Assembly: GCF_004770265.1 (NCBI RefSeq)
Contig: NZ_RQGQ01000001.1
Span: forward strand, 1 to 64,000
Reading direction: 5' to 3'
DNA from: Leptospira congkakensis
GTDB taxonomy: Bacteria; Spirochaetota; Leptospiria; Leptospirales; Leptospiraceae
DNA: 64,000 nt
Positions within the stretch are counted from its first letter, which is position 1; each line of letters begins with the position of its first letter. A program made the translations under genes and the position numbers. This document shows positions 25,173-34,468 of the stretch, piece after piece. The notes beneath the pieces are model-generated. The model ran no database searches. It was given only the letters and a program-made list of their open reading frames with translations, and had not been told where the DNA came from.

Positions 25173-26091
25173 TTCCCTCCTTTTCTTTTTACCCTTACTA
25201 CTTCAGTCAAAAGATGTACCTCGGCTTAAGGCCCGAGTGACAGATGAAACATGGACATTGAGTCCTGGTTTTGTTTCTGCATTAGAAACAAAACTACGAG
25301 ATCACGAAAGTAAAACAACGAATCAGGTTGCAGTGTATGTGATTTCTTCACTTGAGGGAGAGGTTTTAGAAGAATACTCTCTTAGAGTTGCAGAAACTTG
25401 GAAATTGGGACAAAAGAAAAATGACAATGGAGTATTATTGTTAATTGCGTTGGATGATCGAAAGTTACGGATCGAAGTAGGGTATGGACTTGAAGGAAGT
25501 TTAACAGATGTTCTTTGCCATCATATCATAGAAAAAGAAATCAAACCTTATTTCAAAAAAGGAGAAATTGAATCCGGAATCCAAAACGGTGTAAATTCCA
25601 TTCTCGGAGCCATTGAAGGATCCTATTCCATTCCACCACCAGAAGATTATTCTCATCTTGGTCCTTTGTCTTTTTTAGGAGAACTTTCTGGAGGACAGAA
25701 TGAAATTCCTTTTCCAATAAAAATTTTGATCACAATCTTTGTATTGATTGTGTTGGGAGTTTTTACTTATGTAGCAGCTAATGCGCCTTATGTGGGATGG
25801 TTTATTTATTTCTTTTTATTTCCATTTTGGAGTTTGTTTCCTACTGCCGTATATGGTGCCAATATTGGCGCTAGCGTATTTTTAATTTATGCCATTGGGG
25901 TTGGGCTTTATAAACTCTATCATCTACTCACTCCTCATGGTCGGAAACGAATGAAAGAAGGTAACTTCAGCGGACCCGTTGGTGGATCTGGTGGTAGTAG
26001 TAGGGGATGGTCTAGTAGCGGAGGGAGTTCCGGTGGGTTTAGCGGCGGTGGAGGCAGTTTTGGTGGTGGCGGTAGTTCTGGAAGTTGGTAA
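25153..26091 (+). CDS. TPM-domain membrane protein
   Basis: 312 residues. It has a signal peptide (RILVFSLLFFLPLLLQS), a TPM domain at about 25-150 (VAVYVISSLEGE, AETWKLGQKKNDNGVLLLIA, RIEVGYGLEGSLTD), two or three membrane helices (about 195-265), and a Gly/Ser-rich tail ending in SSGSW, the usual TPM layout. Family members are implicated in photosystem II repair in plants and membrane stress in bacteria, with some phosphatase claims. The start codon lies in the loop of a strong hairpin and has no ribosome-binding site, so translation may be controlled by structure. Confidence 0.82.
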   Translation: MQRILVFSLLFFLPLLLQSKDVPRLKARVTDETWTLSPGFVSALETKLRDHESKTTNQVAVYVISSLEGEVLEEYSLRVAETWKLGQKKNDNGVLLLIALDDRKLRIEVGYGLEGSLTDVLCHHIIEKEIKPYFKKGEIESGIQNGVNSILGAIEGSYSIPPPEDYSHLGPLSFLGELSGGQNEIPFPIKILITIFVLIVLGVFTYVAANAPYVGWFIYFFLFPFWSLFPTAVYGANIGASVFLIYAIGVGLYKLYHLLTPHGRKRMKEGNFSGPVGGSGGSSRGWSSSGGSSGGFSGGGGSFGGGGSSGSW

Positions 26092-26149
26092 AATTTTTTT
26101 AAAAATAGATTTTGGGAACTTTTCCAATCAAACTTGGGTTTAGTATATA

Positions 26150-27496
26150 GTGAAGTTGATTAGAATTATATTTTTTGTTTTAGTAACATTTGGATTGGAT
26201 TCGCTTTTTGCCAAACCAATCCAAATCAAAGAACTCTGGCAGACAGCGATTCAATCCAATCCAGAATTTTTATCAGCTAAAGCCGACTATGATAAAGCAT
26301 TTTTTGAAAATGAAAAAAGTTACGCTGCGTATTTACCGACTGTCAACGTTTTGGCTTCGGCAAGACAGTCCTCTGTAAATTTTAGTGGATCAGGAACTGT
26401 AAATGATCCTCTATTGAATGGATCAAGTGCTGGCTCTAATGCAAACCAACAATCGAGTTCAGGAGAATCAAGGCCTACTGCTGTGAATCGTTATTCTGTT
26501 GGACTTAGTACAAATCAAAATCTTTTTGCTGGTTTTAAAGATAAAAGTGGAATCGAAAAAACGGAAGCTTTACTGCAGGCCGCTAAACAAACATTACATG
26601 ATTCTCGGTTAAAAATTTGTTTTGAATTAAAATCGGGTTATGCACAAATGTTGTATGCCAAAGAACTCCATCAACTTTCAGAAAAAATTAAAGAAAGGCG
26701 AGTCAAAAACCGTGATTTGGTAAAACTTCGATATGAAGTGGGCAGGGAACATAAAGGAAGTTTTTTGTTGAGTGAATCCTTTGTTAAACAATCCGAATTC
26801 GAAGTTTCTTCTGCTTCTCGTCTTTTTGAAAGTAATCTAAACGAAGTAGAACGAGTGATTGCTAATCGTTTGGATGTAAATATCAACTCAGAATTTTTAT
26901 ATGAATCATCCATGGAAAAAAAATATTCTGAAAAAGAAAAAGAAAGTTTATTGGAATCTCATCCATCGATTATGGCCGAACAATCAAAAGTGAGAGCCGC
27001 CCAAGCAAATATTGGTGTTGCAGAAGCAGGATTTTATCCTGAACTCAATTTAAGCGCAACAGTGACGAGACAAGATGATGTTTGGTTGCCTAAACCTAGA
27101 AACTATAGTTTTGGACTCAACCTAACCTATCCCTTGTTTAATGGCGGTAGGGATTATTATAATGTTAAAATTGCAAAAACAGAGTATGAAAAATCGATTC
27201 ATACAAGAGATTCTAAAAAAAATTCTCTTTCTTTTTCGTTGGAGCAGTCTCATCTCAATTTCAAAAATGCATCAGAACAATTGTTTGTATTGTCTGAATT
27301 TTATAAGGCATCGGAGATTCGTGCGATGATCGCGAGATCCCAATATTCAAATGGACTCATCAGTTTTGAAAATTGGGATATTATAGAAAACGATTTAATC
27401 AATCGTGAAAAAAATCATTTATTAGGTAAGCGGGATCTTGGTTTGGCAGAGGCTACTTACTTACGAAATCTAGGAAAATGTTTTGATGAAGATTAA
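26150..27496 (+). CDS. TolC family outer-membrane efflux protein
   Basis: 448 residues. It has a signal peptide (GTG start, MKLIRIIFFVLVTFGLDSLFA), then two OEP repeats of paired long helices with QANPEF-like and NPEFLSAKADYDKA segments and an APT of the form SLSTNQNLFAGF and LNLTYPLFNGGRD at the strand turns. This is the channel of a tripartite pump. It is followed by macA- and macB-like genes with overlap or tight spacing, so it serves that pump. Confidence 0.86.
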   Translation: MKLIRIIFFVLVTFGLDSLFAKPIQIKELWQTAIQSNPEFLSAKADYDKAFFENEKSYAAYLPTVNVLASARQSSVNFSGSGTVNDPLLNGSSAGSNANQQSSSGESRPTAVNRYSVGLSTNQNLFAGFKDKSGIEKTEALLQAAKQTLHDSRLKICFELKSGYAQMLYAKELHQLSEKIKERRVKNRDLVKLRYEVGREHKGSFLLSESFVKQSEFEVSSASRLFESNLNEVERVIANRLDVNINSEFLYESSMEKKYSEKEKESLLESHPSIMAEQSKVRAAQANIGVAEAGFYPELNLSATVTRQDDVWLPKPRNYSFGLNLTYPLFNGGRDYYNVKIAKTEYEKSIHTRDSKKNSLSFSLEQSHLNFKNASEQLFVLSEFYKASEIRAMIARSQYSNGLISFENWDIIENDLINREKNHLLGKRDLGLAEATYLRNLGKCFDED

Positions 27497-28430
27497 ACTG
27501 ATACTCATTACACTCGCTGTAATCATTATTTCTATTGTAGTTTATGTATTTGGGTTTGGAAAATCAAAACCAAATACCAAGCTAGAATCTGCGAAAGTGT
27601 TTCGCGGAGATTTGGTTGTTACTGTTCGGGCTACAGGGACAGCCATTCCCAAAAATCGATTGGAAATCAAACCTCCTATTGCTGGGCGTGTGGAATCTAT
27701 CTTAGTAAATGAAGGAACACAGGTCGGCCGTGGTAAAATCATCGCTTGGATGAGTTCTACAGAAAGGGCTGCTTTATTAGATGCGGCACGAGCTAAAGGA
27801 GAAGAGGAATTAAAAAAATGGGAAGATTTTTATAAACCAACTCCTGTCATTTCACCTTTGCGTGGTTTGGTGATTGCATCGAACATTAGTCCAGGGCAAA
27901 CTGTCACACAACAAGATATACTTTATGTTCTTTCTGACAATTTGATGGTGCAAGCAAAGGTAGACGAAACCGATTTATCCAAAATAAAAATTGGCCAGAC
28001 TGCAAATGTAACGGTTGATTCTTATTCAAATTCTCCAATCAGAGCCAAGGTATCTCATATTGGTTATGAAGCTGTAACCGAAAACAATGTGACCATGTAC
28101 AATGTGGATTTAGAATTGAAATCGATTCCAGACTATTTAAGAAGTGGGATGTCGATCACTATAGATTTTCTGCTTTCTGAAGAAATAGATGTATTGTTAA
28201 TCCCTAACGAATTTGTGAAAGGAAGTAGTGGTAAAGGAAAAATTACAAAAAAAGTTGATGGCGAACTTGTCGAAAGCTCAGTTTCAATAGGAAATTCAGA
28301 TGAACAGAATTCAGTTATCCTTTCTGGAGTTGCAGAAAATGAAATGGTTTACCGAAAGAAAAAAATCCAAGAAGAAAAAAAGACCAGTTCCGGTGGACCC
28401 TTTTCTTCACCAAAAATTCCAAAGAGATAA
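27486..28430 (+). CDS. macA: MacA-like periplasmic adaptor (HlyD/RND family)
   Basis: From the ATG at 27486, 314 residues, overlapping the tolC end by 11 bases. An N-terminal membrane anchor (4-23) is followed by a split lipoyl domain (RVESILVNEGTQVGRGKIIA and SPLRGLVIASNISPGQTV) with an unusually short helical hairpin between halves, then beta-barrel and membrane-proximal domains. It links the TolC protein to the MacB ATPase. The gene symbol is given for family role only. Confidence 0.8.
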   Translation: MKIKLILITLAVIIISIVVYVFGFGKSKPNTKLESAKVFRGDLVVTVRATGTAIPKNRLEIKPPIAGRVESILVNEGTQVGRGKIIAWMSSTERAALLDAARAKGEEELKKWEDFYKPTPVISPLRGLVIASNISPGQTVTQQDILYVLSDNLMVQAKVDETDLSKIKIGQTANVTVDSYSNSPIRAKVSHIGYEAVTENNVTMYNVDLELKSIPDYLRSGMSITIDFLLSEEIDVLLIPNEFVKGSSGKGKITKKVDGELVESSVSIGNSDEQNSVILSGVAENEMVYRKKKIQEEKKTSSGGPFSSPKIPKR

Positions 28431-28433
28431 CTA

Positions 28434-30380
28434 TTGTTAGCAATTGAAATCCGAAACTTAAATAAATCGTATACCATTGGAAACTCGAAGTTTCCTGTTT
28501 TAGCTGGTATCGATTTAGAAATTTCGCAAGGGGAGTTTGTTGCGATTATGGGCCCTTCGGGATCCGGCAAATCTACTTTACTACAAGTAATGGGATTACT
28601 GGATCATGTGGACTCGGGTACTTATAAATTATTTGGTCGGAAAGTAGACGGTGAATCTTCCGATGTACTGTCTGATGTACGTGGTAGTATGCTTGGTTTT
28701 GTTTTCCAACAGTTCCATTTATTATCCAAATCCAATGCCACTCAAAATGTCAGTTTACCATCTTTGTATACAAATGTAGATTTTAATCAGGAAAGAGCCT
28801 TACAGCAGTTAGAAAAAGTCGGACTTTTAAATCGTGCTCTCCACACACCGAACGAACTTTCAGGTGGCCAGCAACAGAGAGTTGCCATCGCACGTGCCTT
28901 ACTTGTTGATCCACCCATCATTTTTGCAGATGAACCCACCGGAAACTTAGATTCCAAAAGTAAAATTGAAATCATGTTGGAACTACAACGCCTTCATAAA
29001 GAAGGAAAAACCATCGTGATGGTTACCCATGAACCTGAGATGGCAGAGTATTGTGATCGTATCATTCATGTGAGTGATGGAAAAATACTTTCTGATGAAG
29101 GAAAAAAGAAAAAAAAAGATCAGGTTGTATTACCTAAAGTTGATTTAAAAAGAAAACAAGGATGGCCTCTTTTTAAAGGAATTTTTTTACAATCATTGTT
29201 TTCTTTATCATCCAATCGTTTGCGCACATTTTTATCAGCACTCGGAATTCTTTTTGGTGTAGTTTGTGTGATCTCTGTTATGGCATTGGGAGAAGGTGCT
29301 AAAAAGTCTGTAGAGGAACAGTTCTCTTCGTTAGGTGCCAATTTGGTCATTGTGCGTACAGGCGGAATGAGAAGTGGGGGAGTTTCTCTTGAGGCAGGTT
29401 CAGTCAACCGATTGGATGTGTTTGATGTTAATGCTGTTGCTAAAAAATTTCCAGAAGTCAAACAAATCTCTGCTGTTGTGAATGGGAGGGCACAACTTGT
29501 TTTCGGAAATAAAAACTGGAATAGTTATATTACCGGAGCGAATCCCATTTATGAAACCCTTCGTAATTTAGAACCTGTAGAAGGAAGGTTTTTTACTGAA
29601 GAGGAAAACGGGAAACGAGCATTGGTTTGTCTCTTAGGAAATACAGTTGTGAAGGAACTGTATGAAGGAAAAAATCCTGTGGGAACCTATCTAAAGGTAA
29701 ACCGGATTTTATTTCGAGTGGTGGGAGTTCTTCCTGAAAAAGGAAGTTCTGGATTTCGTGATCAGGATGATGTTATCCTCATCCCGCTAAATACTGCTAT
29801 GCGGAGATTATTGAATAAAGATGCTGTTGATAGTTTGGAAATGGAATTAGAAAAGTCTGAGTCCTCAGAAGAATTTACAACCTCCCTAAAAAGATTTTTA
29901 CATGATCGCCACGGCACAAACGAATCGATGGGAAATATATACCAAGTAATGAATATGGCAGATATCCAGTCTGCTGTTTCTGAGACCAACCAAACTATGA
30001 CAACCTTACTCATTGCCCTTGCAACAGTATCACTAATGGTAGGTGGTATTGGAATTATGAACATTATGTTAGTTTCGGTAAAGGAAAGGACAAAAGAGAT
30101 TGGCCTCAGAAAGGCACTTGGTGCTCGTGAGTCCGACATTCGTATGCAATTTTTAATCGAATCTACTTTGACAAGTTTGACTGGAGGGATTGTTGGACTT
30201 GTATTTGGAATCCTTGCTGTCATTTTTTTGCAAGAATACTTTGGTTGGACCATTGTTTTATCCTTTCCTTCTATTGGATTTGCCTTTTTATTTTCTATAT
30301 CGATCGGAATTCTTTTTGGTTGGTGGCCTTCTGAATATGCTGCCAAACTCAGTCCGATTGTGGCATTACGATCCGAATGA
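28434..30380 (+). CDS. macB: MacB-type ABC transporter
   Basis: 648 residues. An ATPase domain at about 1-225 has Walker [10 protein letters not shown], signature LSGGQQQ and Walker [12 protein letters not shown] MacB-type periplasmic domain lies between the first membrane helix (about 262-285) and three C-terminal helices of the FtsX kind (about 530-645). It probably exports an antibiotic, lipid or peptide through the local TolC. The start is a TTG 3 bases after the macA stop. Its stop overlaps the tetR start (ATGA, 30377-30380). Confidence 0.88.
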   Translation: MLAIEIRNLNKSYTIGNSKFPVLAGIDLEISQGEFVAIMGPSGSGKSTLLQVMGLLDHVDSGTYKLFGRKVDGESSDVLSDVRGSMLGFVFQQFHLLSKSNATQNVSLPSLYTNVDFNQERALQQLEKVGLLNRALHTPNELSGGQQQRVAIARALLVDPPIIFADEPTGNLDSKSKIEIMLELQRLHKEGKTIVMVTHEPEMAEYCDRIIHVSDGKILSDEGKKKKKDQVVLPKVDLKRKQGWPLFKGIFLQSLFSLSSNRLRTFLSALGILFGVVCVISVMALGEGAKKSVEEQFSSLGANLVIVRTGGMRSGGVSLEAGSVNRLDVFDVNAVAKKFPEVKQISAVVNGRAQLVFGNKNWNSYITGANPIYETLRNLEPVEGRFFTEEENGKRALVCLLGNTVVKELYEGKNPVGTYLKVNRILFRVVGVLPEKGSSGFRDQDDVILIPLNTAMRRLLNKDAVDSLEMELEKSESSEEFTTSLKRFLHDRHGTNESMGNIYQVMNMADIQSAVSETNQTMTTLLIALATVSLMVGGIGIMNIMLVSVKERTKEIGLRKALGARESDIRMQFLIESTLTSLTGGIVGLVFGILAVIFLQEYFGWTIVLSFPSIGFAFLFSISIGILFGWWPSEYAAKLSPIVALRSE

Positions 30381-31003
30381 ATATCAAACTGAATCCAAGA
30401 AAGATTCCTCAACAAAAACGATCGAAGGAGCGGTATCAAAAAATTGTAGATACCGCTATCGATTTGTTAGGTGAAGTTGGGTATGACGATCTGACTACTG
30501 ATTTGATTGCAGAAAGAAGTGGGATCTCAGTTGGTTCCATCTATCAATTTTTTCCGAATAAAGAATCCATTATTTATTCACATGCAGAGTCCTGTTATTT
30601 TATCCTTCATGATTCTTTTTTTAAACTTTTGGATGAAGAACTCAGAAAGAAAAAAAAATTCTCTCCTGATTTTATATCGTTCACTTTGTCCGCTTTTGAA
30701 CAGGCATTTAATGAAGTGAAAGGTTATCGTTTGATTAATTCCATCTTATATACAAACCAAGCTTTGTTAAAATTAGATATTGAAAGTAATGAACGTTTTG
30801 CCAAGTCGCTTGCGGAAAAAGTGATCCTCCAGCTCTTCCCAAAAGTGGATAAAAAATTCGCATACTACCGCGCCCTGATGATCGTGGAAACAGTGGACTC
30901 TGTGTTTAAAATTGCCCAAAGAAAGACAAAATCTTCTGAAAAAAAGGCAGTCCTTTCCGAACTGAACAATCTCTTGTTTGTATATTTTTCCTCTTTCCTT
31001 TGA
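30377..31003 (+). CDS. TetR/AcrR regulator in the macAB operon
   Basis: 208 residues. The helix-turn-helix is at about 35-65 (TTDLIAERSGISVGSIYQF). The C-terminal domain is the common TetR_C_41-like type with several Phe. It is the last gene of the tolC-macA-macB run and overlaps macB by 4 bases, so it likely controls the pump operon and is ligand-responsive. Its operator was not located with confidence. Confidence 0.87.
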   Translation: MNIKLNPRKIPQQKRSKERYQKIVDTAIDLLGEVGYDDLTTDLIAERSGISVGSIYQFFPNKESIIYSHAESCYFILHDSFFKLLDEELRKKKKFSPDFISFTLSAFEQAFNEVKGYRLINSILYTNQALLKLDIESNERFAKSLAEKVILQLFPKVDKKFAYYRALMIVETVDSVFKIAQRKTKSSEKKAVLSELNNLLFVYFSSFL

Positions 31004-31010
31004 TTTGCAA

Positions 31011-31040
31011 TTGACAAAGTTTTAACACAGTTGTAAAATT
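31011..31040 (+). promoter_or_regulatory. Sigma-70-like promoter of the copper-linked cluster
   Basis: TTGACA (31011-31016), an 18-base spacer and TAAAAT (31035-31040) lie 22 bases before the start at 31063. The -35 is a perfect consensus. Confidence 0.55.
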
Positions 31041-31062
31041 CTCGAAATGTGAGGAAATCCTC

Positions 31063-33054
31063 ATGTTCTGGGAAAGACCTATGCAAAAGACAAAAAAGAT
31101 TCTATTAGGAATCTTCCTTACGGGATTCATAACGTTTGGTATGAATCATTGTAATTCGGAAGATCCGGCCAATTCGGCATTTGTCCATGTCACGATGATG
31201 GACAATGCCTTTCACCCGCCTGTCATTCGCACATTCAAAGGTGGAAAAATTCGATTTGTGAACGAAGGAAACAATCCTCACAATGCCATTTCCATCTCCA
31301 AAGATTGGACAACAGAAAAAACATTTGGCAACTTAGCTATGTTCCGCGGTGCACATACCGATGTGTTTTTTCCTGAAGAAGGTGTGTTCCCTTACTTTTG
31401 TTCCTTCCATGCTTCCCCTGATGGTAAAATAGGAATGACTGGTGTTGCTGTGATTGGAGATGCCGCTTACAATCCACAAACAAATATTGCCAAATCAAAG
31501 ATATCCAAGAAGTGGTCAGGGGTGACTCGAAAAGTTCCTTCTCAATACAAAACCATTCAAAATGCAGTTGATGCAGCATCTCCAGGGGATCTTGTGCTAG
31601 TTGCGAAAGGAATTTATAAAGAAGAAGTAACTGTTACCACTCCTTCGATTGTGATTCGTGGAGAAGATCGTAATGAAACCATCATTGATGGTGAGTTTTT
31701 ACGTGGGAACGGAATTATGGTTGTTGGTGCTGACGGTGTGGCTGTTGAAAACCTTACCACCAGAAATGCAACACTCAATGGTGTTTATTGGACGGGTGTA
31801 AAAGGATATCGTGGGTCTTATCTAACTGCATACAATAACGGCGATTATGGTATTTATGCTTTTGATTCAGAAGATGGACTTATGGAACATTCGTATGCTT
31901 CTGGATCTCCTGATTCGGGATTTTACATTGGACAGTGTAATCCATGTAATGCGATCATAAGCGATGTAATTTCAGAGAACAATGCTCTTGGGTATTCGGG
32001 AACCAATTCAAGTGGAAACTTATATTTGTTATCTTCTATTTGGAGAAAAAACCAATTAGGAATTGGACCAAATACATTGGATCGTGAGTTACTTCCTCCA
32101 CAAAAACAAATTGTAGTTAAAAAGAATATTGTTTATGATAATAACAATACGAATGCCCCTTCCAAAAAATTAGAATACCCATCCATTGGAAATGGTATCG
32201 CACTTCTTGGAGCACTTGAAAATCTTGTGGAAGACAATTTAGTTTTTAACCACAACAATTATGGTATTTTAGTCACCATGAATATCGACGAAAATATTTG
32301 GATCTCCAATAACAACGTCGTAAGAAACAACAAAGTATACCATTCCGGTCGTGGAGACATTGCTCTCAGTGGGCCTGTGAATGTGGGCAACTGTTTTGAA
32401 GGAAATTCTTATGGAGTTTCAAGTCCACCGCTATTAGAATCACTTCAGTCTTGTTCTGGGCTTCGTTATCCACATATAGGAGATATGTCGTCTAGTATTG
32501 GTTTACTAGCATTGTTTGTTCAGGCAAACCTTCGTGAATTTGTATTAGGTTCTTATAAAAACCAACCCATTCCTCCGGCACAATCCAATATGCCAAAGGA
32601 AAGTTTGGTTACTGTGGTTCCAGCACATGATGTTTTTCAAACAAACAAAGGTTTGATTGATACAGCAGAGCTACCGAAACTCAGCCAAGCGGAATTTGAT
32701 GCTGCAACTAACAAAATGTATACTTCTGGTTGGAGAGTTCATTTCCCTGGAACATTAAAAACATGGTATTTCCATATCATGGGTTATTTGTTACCATTTG
32801 CAATTTTTGCCGCTTGGACAGGACTTGCCATGTTGGATCGATTCTCTGCTAAAGGTGCAAAACTAGATTTTTACTTTTGGTTAGTATTACTCGTTCCTTT
32901 TATTGGTTCTTTGATTTATTTATATTCTAAGGAATCTAAAATTTCACGAGTGGTTCGAAATACCGTGGTGATTGGTGGTATTTTACTTTTTCTAACAATA
33001 CTAGTTTATGCTGGTTATGCGATGACGGCGGTAACGGAACCGTCTTTAACTTAA
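31063..33054 (+). CDS. Cupredoxin / beta-helix / membrane fusion protein
   Basis: 663 residues. An N-terminal signal (about 11-28) is followed by a plastocyanin-like domain at about 38-130, with type 1 copper ligands visible as His in NPHNA, Cys and His in YFCSFH and Met in KIGM. A parallel beta-helix of the NosD/PbH1 sort fills about 150-460. The tail (about 565-660) has two or three membrane helices related to PLDc_N (LVPFIGSLIYLY). The start at 31063 has GAGGA; an ATG at 31081 is possible. It leads a cluster with a small PLDc_N protein, a multicopper oxidase and SCO. Confidence 0.8.
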   Translation: MFWERPMQKTKKILLGIFLTGFITFGMNHCNSEDPANSAFVHVTMMDNAFHPPVIRTFKGGKIRFVNEGNNPHNAISISKDWTTEKTFGNLAMFRGAHTDVFFPEEGVFPYFCSFHASPDGKIGMTGVAVIGDAAYNPQTNIAKSKISKKWSGVTRKVPSQYKTIQNAVDAASPGDLVLVAKGIYKEEVTVTTPSIVIRGEDRNETIIDGEFLRGNGIMVVGADGVAVENLTTRNATLNGVYWTGVKGYRGSYLTAYNNGDYGIYAFDSEDGLMEHSYASGSPDSGFYIGQCNPCNAIISDVISENNALGYSGTNSSGNLYLLSSIWRKNQLGIGPNTLDRELLPPQKQIVVKKNIVYDNNNTNAPSKKLEYPSIGNGIALLGALENLVEDNLVFNHNNYGILVTMNIDENIWISNNNVVRNNKVYHSGRGDIALSGPVNVGNCFEGNSYGVSSPPLLESLQSCSGLRYPHIGDMSSSIGLLALFVQANLREFVLGSYKNQPIPPAQSNMPKESLVTVVPAHDVFQTNKGLIDTAELPKLSQAEFDAATNKMYTSGWRVHFPGTLKTWYFHIMGYLLPFAIFAAWTGLAMLDRFSAKGAKLDFYFWLVLLVPFIGSLIYLYSKESKISRVVRNTVVIGGILLFLTILVYAGYAMTAVTEPSLT

Positions 33055-33069
33055 TATAGGAGTTTATTT

Positions 33070-33381
33070 ATGGAAACAACATTTGCAACCCCAAGTTTTT
33101 GGACATATTTTATCGGATCTTACGCGTATTACCTTCCCTTTGTTTTGACAATGGTTTGGGCACCATTGGCTTTGTTTGGACTATCTAAACAAAAAGGAAT
33201 GGATACTACAAAACAAATCATTTGGTCTCTGGTGATTTTAGTAGTTCCTGTGATTGGGCCAGCAGTTTATTTGTTAGTTGCTGACACTGAGTATGAGAAA
33301 AAATTCAAACAAATAGCCGTCGGTGGTGGCCTAGGTGTTTTGGTTCTTGTTTGGGTTTTAAGTTTAATTTCTCACATCTAG
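33070..33381 (+). CDS. Small PLDc_N-domain membrane protein
   Basis: 103 residues with three hydrophobic segments. The PLDc_N helical pair is visible (LVILVVPVIGPAVYLLV), a segment usually found before phospholipase D domains, but no PLD domain follows. It is related to the C-terminal end of the preceding protein. It lies 15 bases after that gene and 19 before the multicopper oxidase, so it is an operon member. The role is unknown. Confidence 0.75.
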   Translation: METTFATPSFWTYFIGSYAYYLPFVLTMVWAPLALFGLSKQKGMDTTKQIIWSLVILVVPVIGPAVYLLVADTEYEKKFKQIAVGGGLGVLVLVWVLSLISHI

Positions 33382-33400
33382 ATTTTAAGAGAGTTTGATT

Positions 33401-34468
33401 ATGGATCGGAAGAGTTTTTTAACAACATTAGGATTTGGAATTACGGGACTTGTTGGATCTCTTTTTGGATCCATAAAATTCAATTCTCGTAACTCTGAGG
33501 AAATTTGTGGACCTTCCGATTCTACTTCTTCCGGTGCTGTAAACTTCGGAGTGGTGACCACTCCCACAGTCAGTGATAATTACCAAAATTCGATTGGTGC
33601 CGGTGGGAGTTTACGAGGAACCAATACTTACGGAAGTATGGCCCACCCACCATTTTTCATCAAAGAAGAATATACTGAAAGATTTTACTATCCACCTAAC
33701 TATAAAAATACGAATTCAAGGGTGAAAGATTTTAATCTCAATCTTTTTCCTTTGAGTATGAATATTGCTCATAATGTAAATTATCCTGCATGGACATTTG
33801 ATGGTTTAGTTCCAGGCCCTGTGCTTCGTGCCAACTTAGGTGATACACTTCGAATCCATGTTAAAAATTCGAGTCCTGATCCTCACTCTTTACATTTTCA
33901 TGGAACCCATGACCCTATGGAAGATGGTTGGGAACCGATTCCTGCTTTTGGAGAAAGAACATATCAGATAGAAGCAGGGCCTGTAGGCCTTCATCCTTAC
34001 CATTGCCATGTTCCACCACTGATGGTTCATACCGCCAAAGGATTGTATGGTGCTCTACTTGTAGATCCTCCTACTAAAAGACCACCTGCTCATGAATTTG
34101 TTCTGACATTTTCTGGATGGGATACAAAAGGTAAAGGTCGAAACGATTATTATACATGGAATGGAATTGCAGGAATTTATGATCGTTATCCGATGAAAGT
34201 TCCTGTGGGGGAACGCGTTCGGTTTTATATCCAGAATATGATGGAAAGAGAACCCATCATTACCTTCCATTTACATGCTCAAACATTTGATATCATTCGG
34301 AGTTTAGGAACAACGGTTCCTGATGGACATTCGGATGTTGTTTCCATTGGTCAAACGGAACGTGTTGTGATTGAGTTTGTGCTTAAGAAAAAAGGTCGTT
34401 ATATGTTCCATCCACACCAAACACATATGGCTGAAAATGGAGGAATGGGTTGGATTGTCGCCGTATAA
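33401..34468 (+). CDS. Two-domain multicopper oxidase (laccase-like)
   Basis: 355 residues from the ATG at 33401. There is a hydrophobic N-terminus (DRKSFLTTLGFGITGL) without a twin Arg, so export may be Sec. Four HxH motifs are present: HFH (HSLHFHG) and HCH (HPYHCH) in domain 1, HLH and HPH in domain 2. The type 1 Cys is in domain 1; domain 2 has Pro where a second Cys would be, as in two-domain oxidases with one type 1 site. The axial Met position reads Leu (KGLYG). It is probably an oxidase of metal ions or phenols. It is not a nitrite reductase, since all trinuclear His pairs are kept. Confidence 0.82.
   Translation: MDRKSFLTTLGFGITGLVGSLFGSIKFNSRNSEEICGPSDSTSSGAVNFGVVTTPTVSDNYQNSIGAGGSLRGTNTYGSMAHPPFFIKEEYTERFYYPPNYKNTNSRVKDFNLNLFPLSMNIAHNVNYPAWTFDGLVPGPVLRANLGDTLRIHVKNSSPDPHSLHFHGTHDPMEDGWEPIPAFGERTYQIEAGPVGLHPYHCHVPPLMVHTAKGLYGALLVDPPTKRPPAHEFVLTFSGWDTKGKGRNDYYTWNGIAGIYDRYPMKVPVGERVRFYIQNMMEREPIITFHLHAQTFDIIRSLGTTVPDGHSDVVSIGQTERVVIEFVLKKKGRYMFHPHQTHMAENGGMGWIVAV

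Noticed and set aside
26105..26140. Imperfect 16-bp palindrome before tolC as operator of the pump TetR
   Set aside because: Only six of eight pairs match (TTGGGAACTTTTCCAA). This is not enough to separate from chance.
31051..31062. GAGGAAATCCTC hairpin hiding the ribosome-binding site
   Set aside because: The loop would be only two bases, too tight for a stable hairpin in RNA.
33401..34468. Copper nitrite reductase (NirK)
   Set aside because: The four HxH motifs for a trinuclear copper centre are kept, and no other denitrification gene is near, so a laccase-like two-domain oxidase is the better call.
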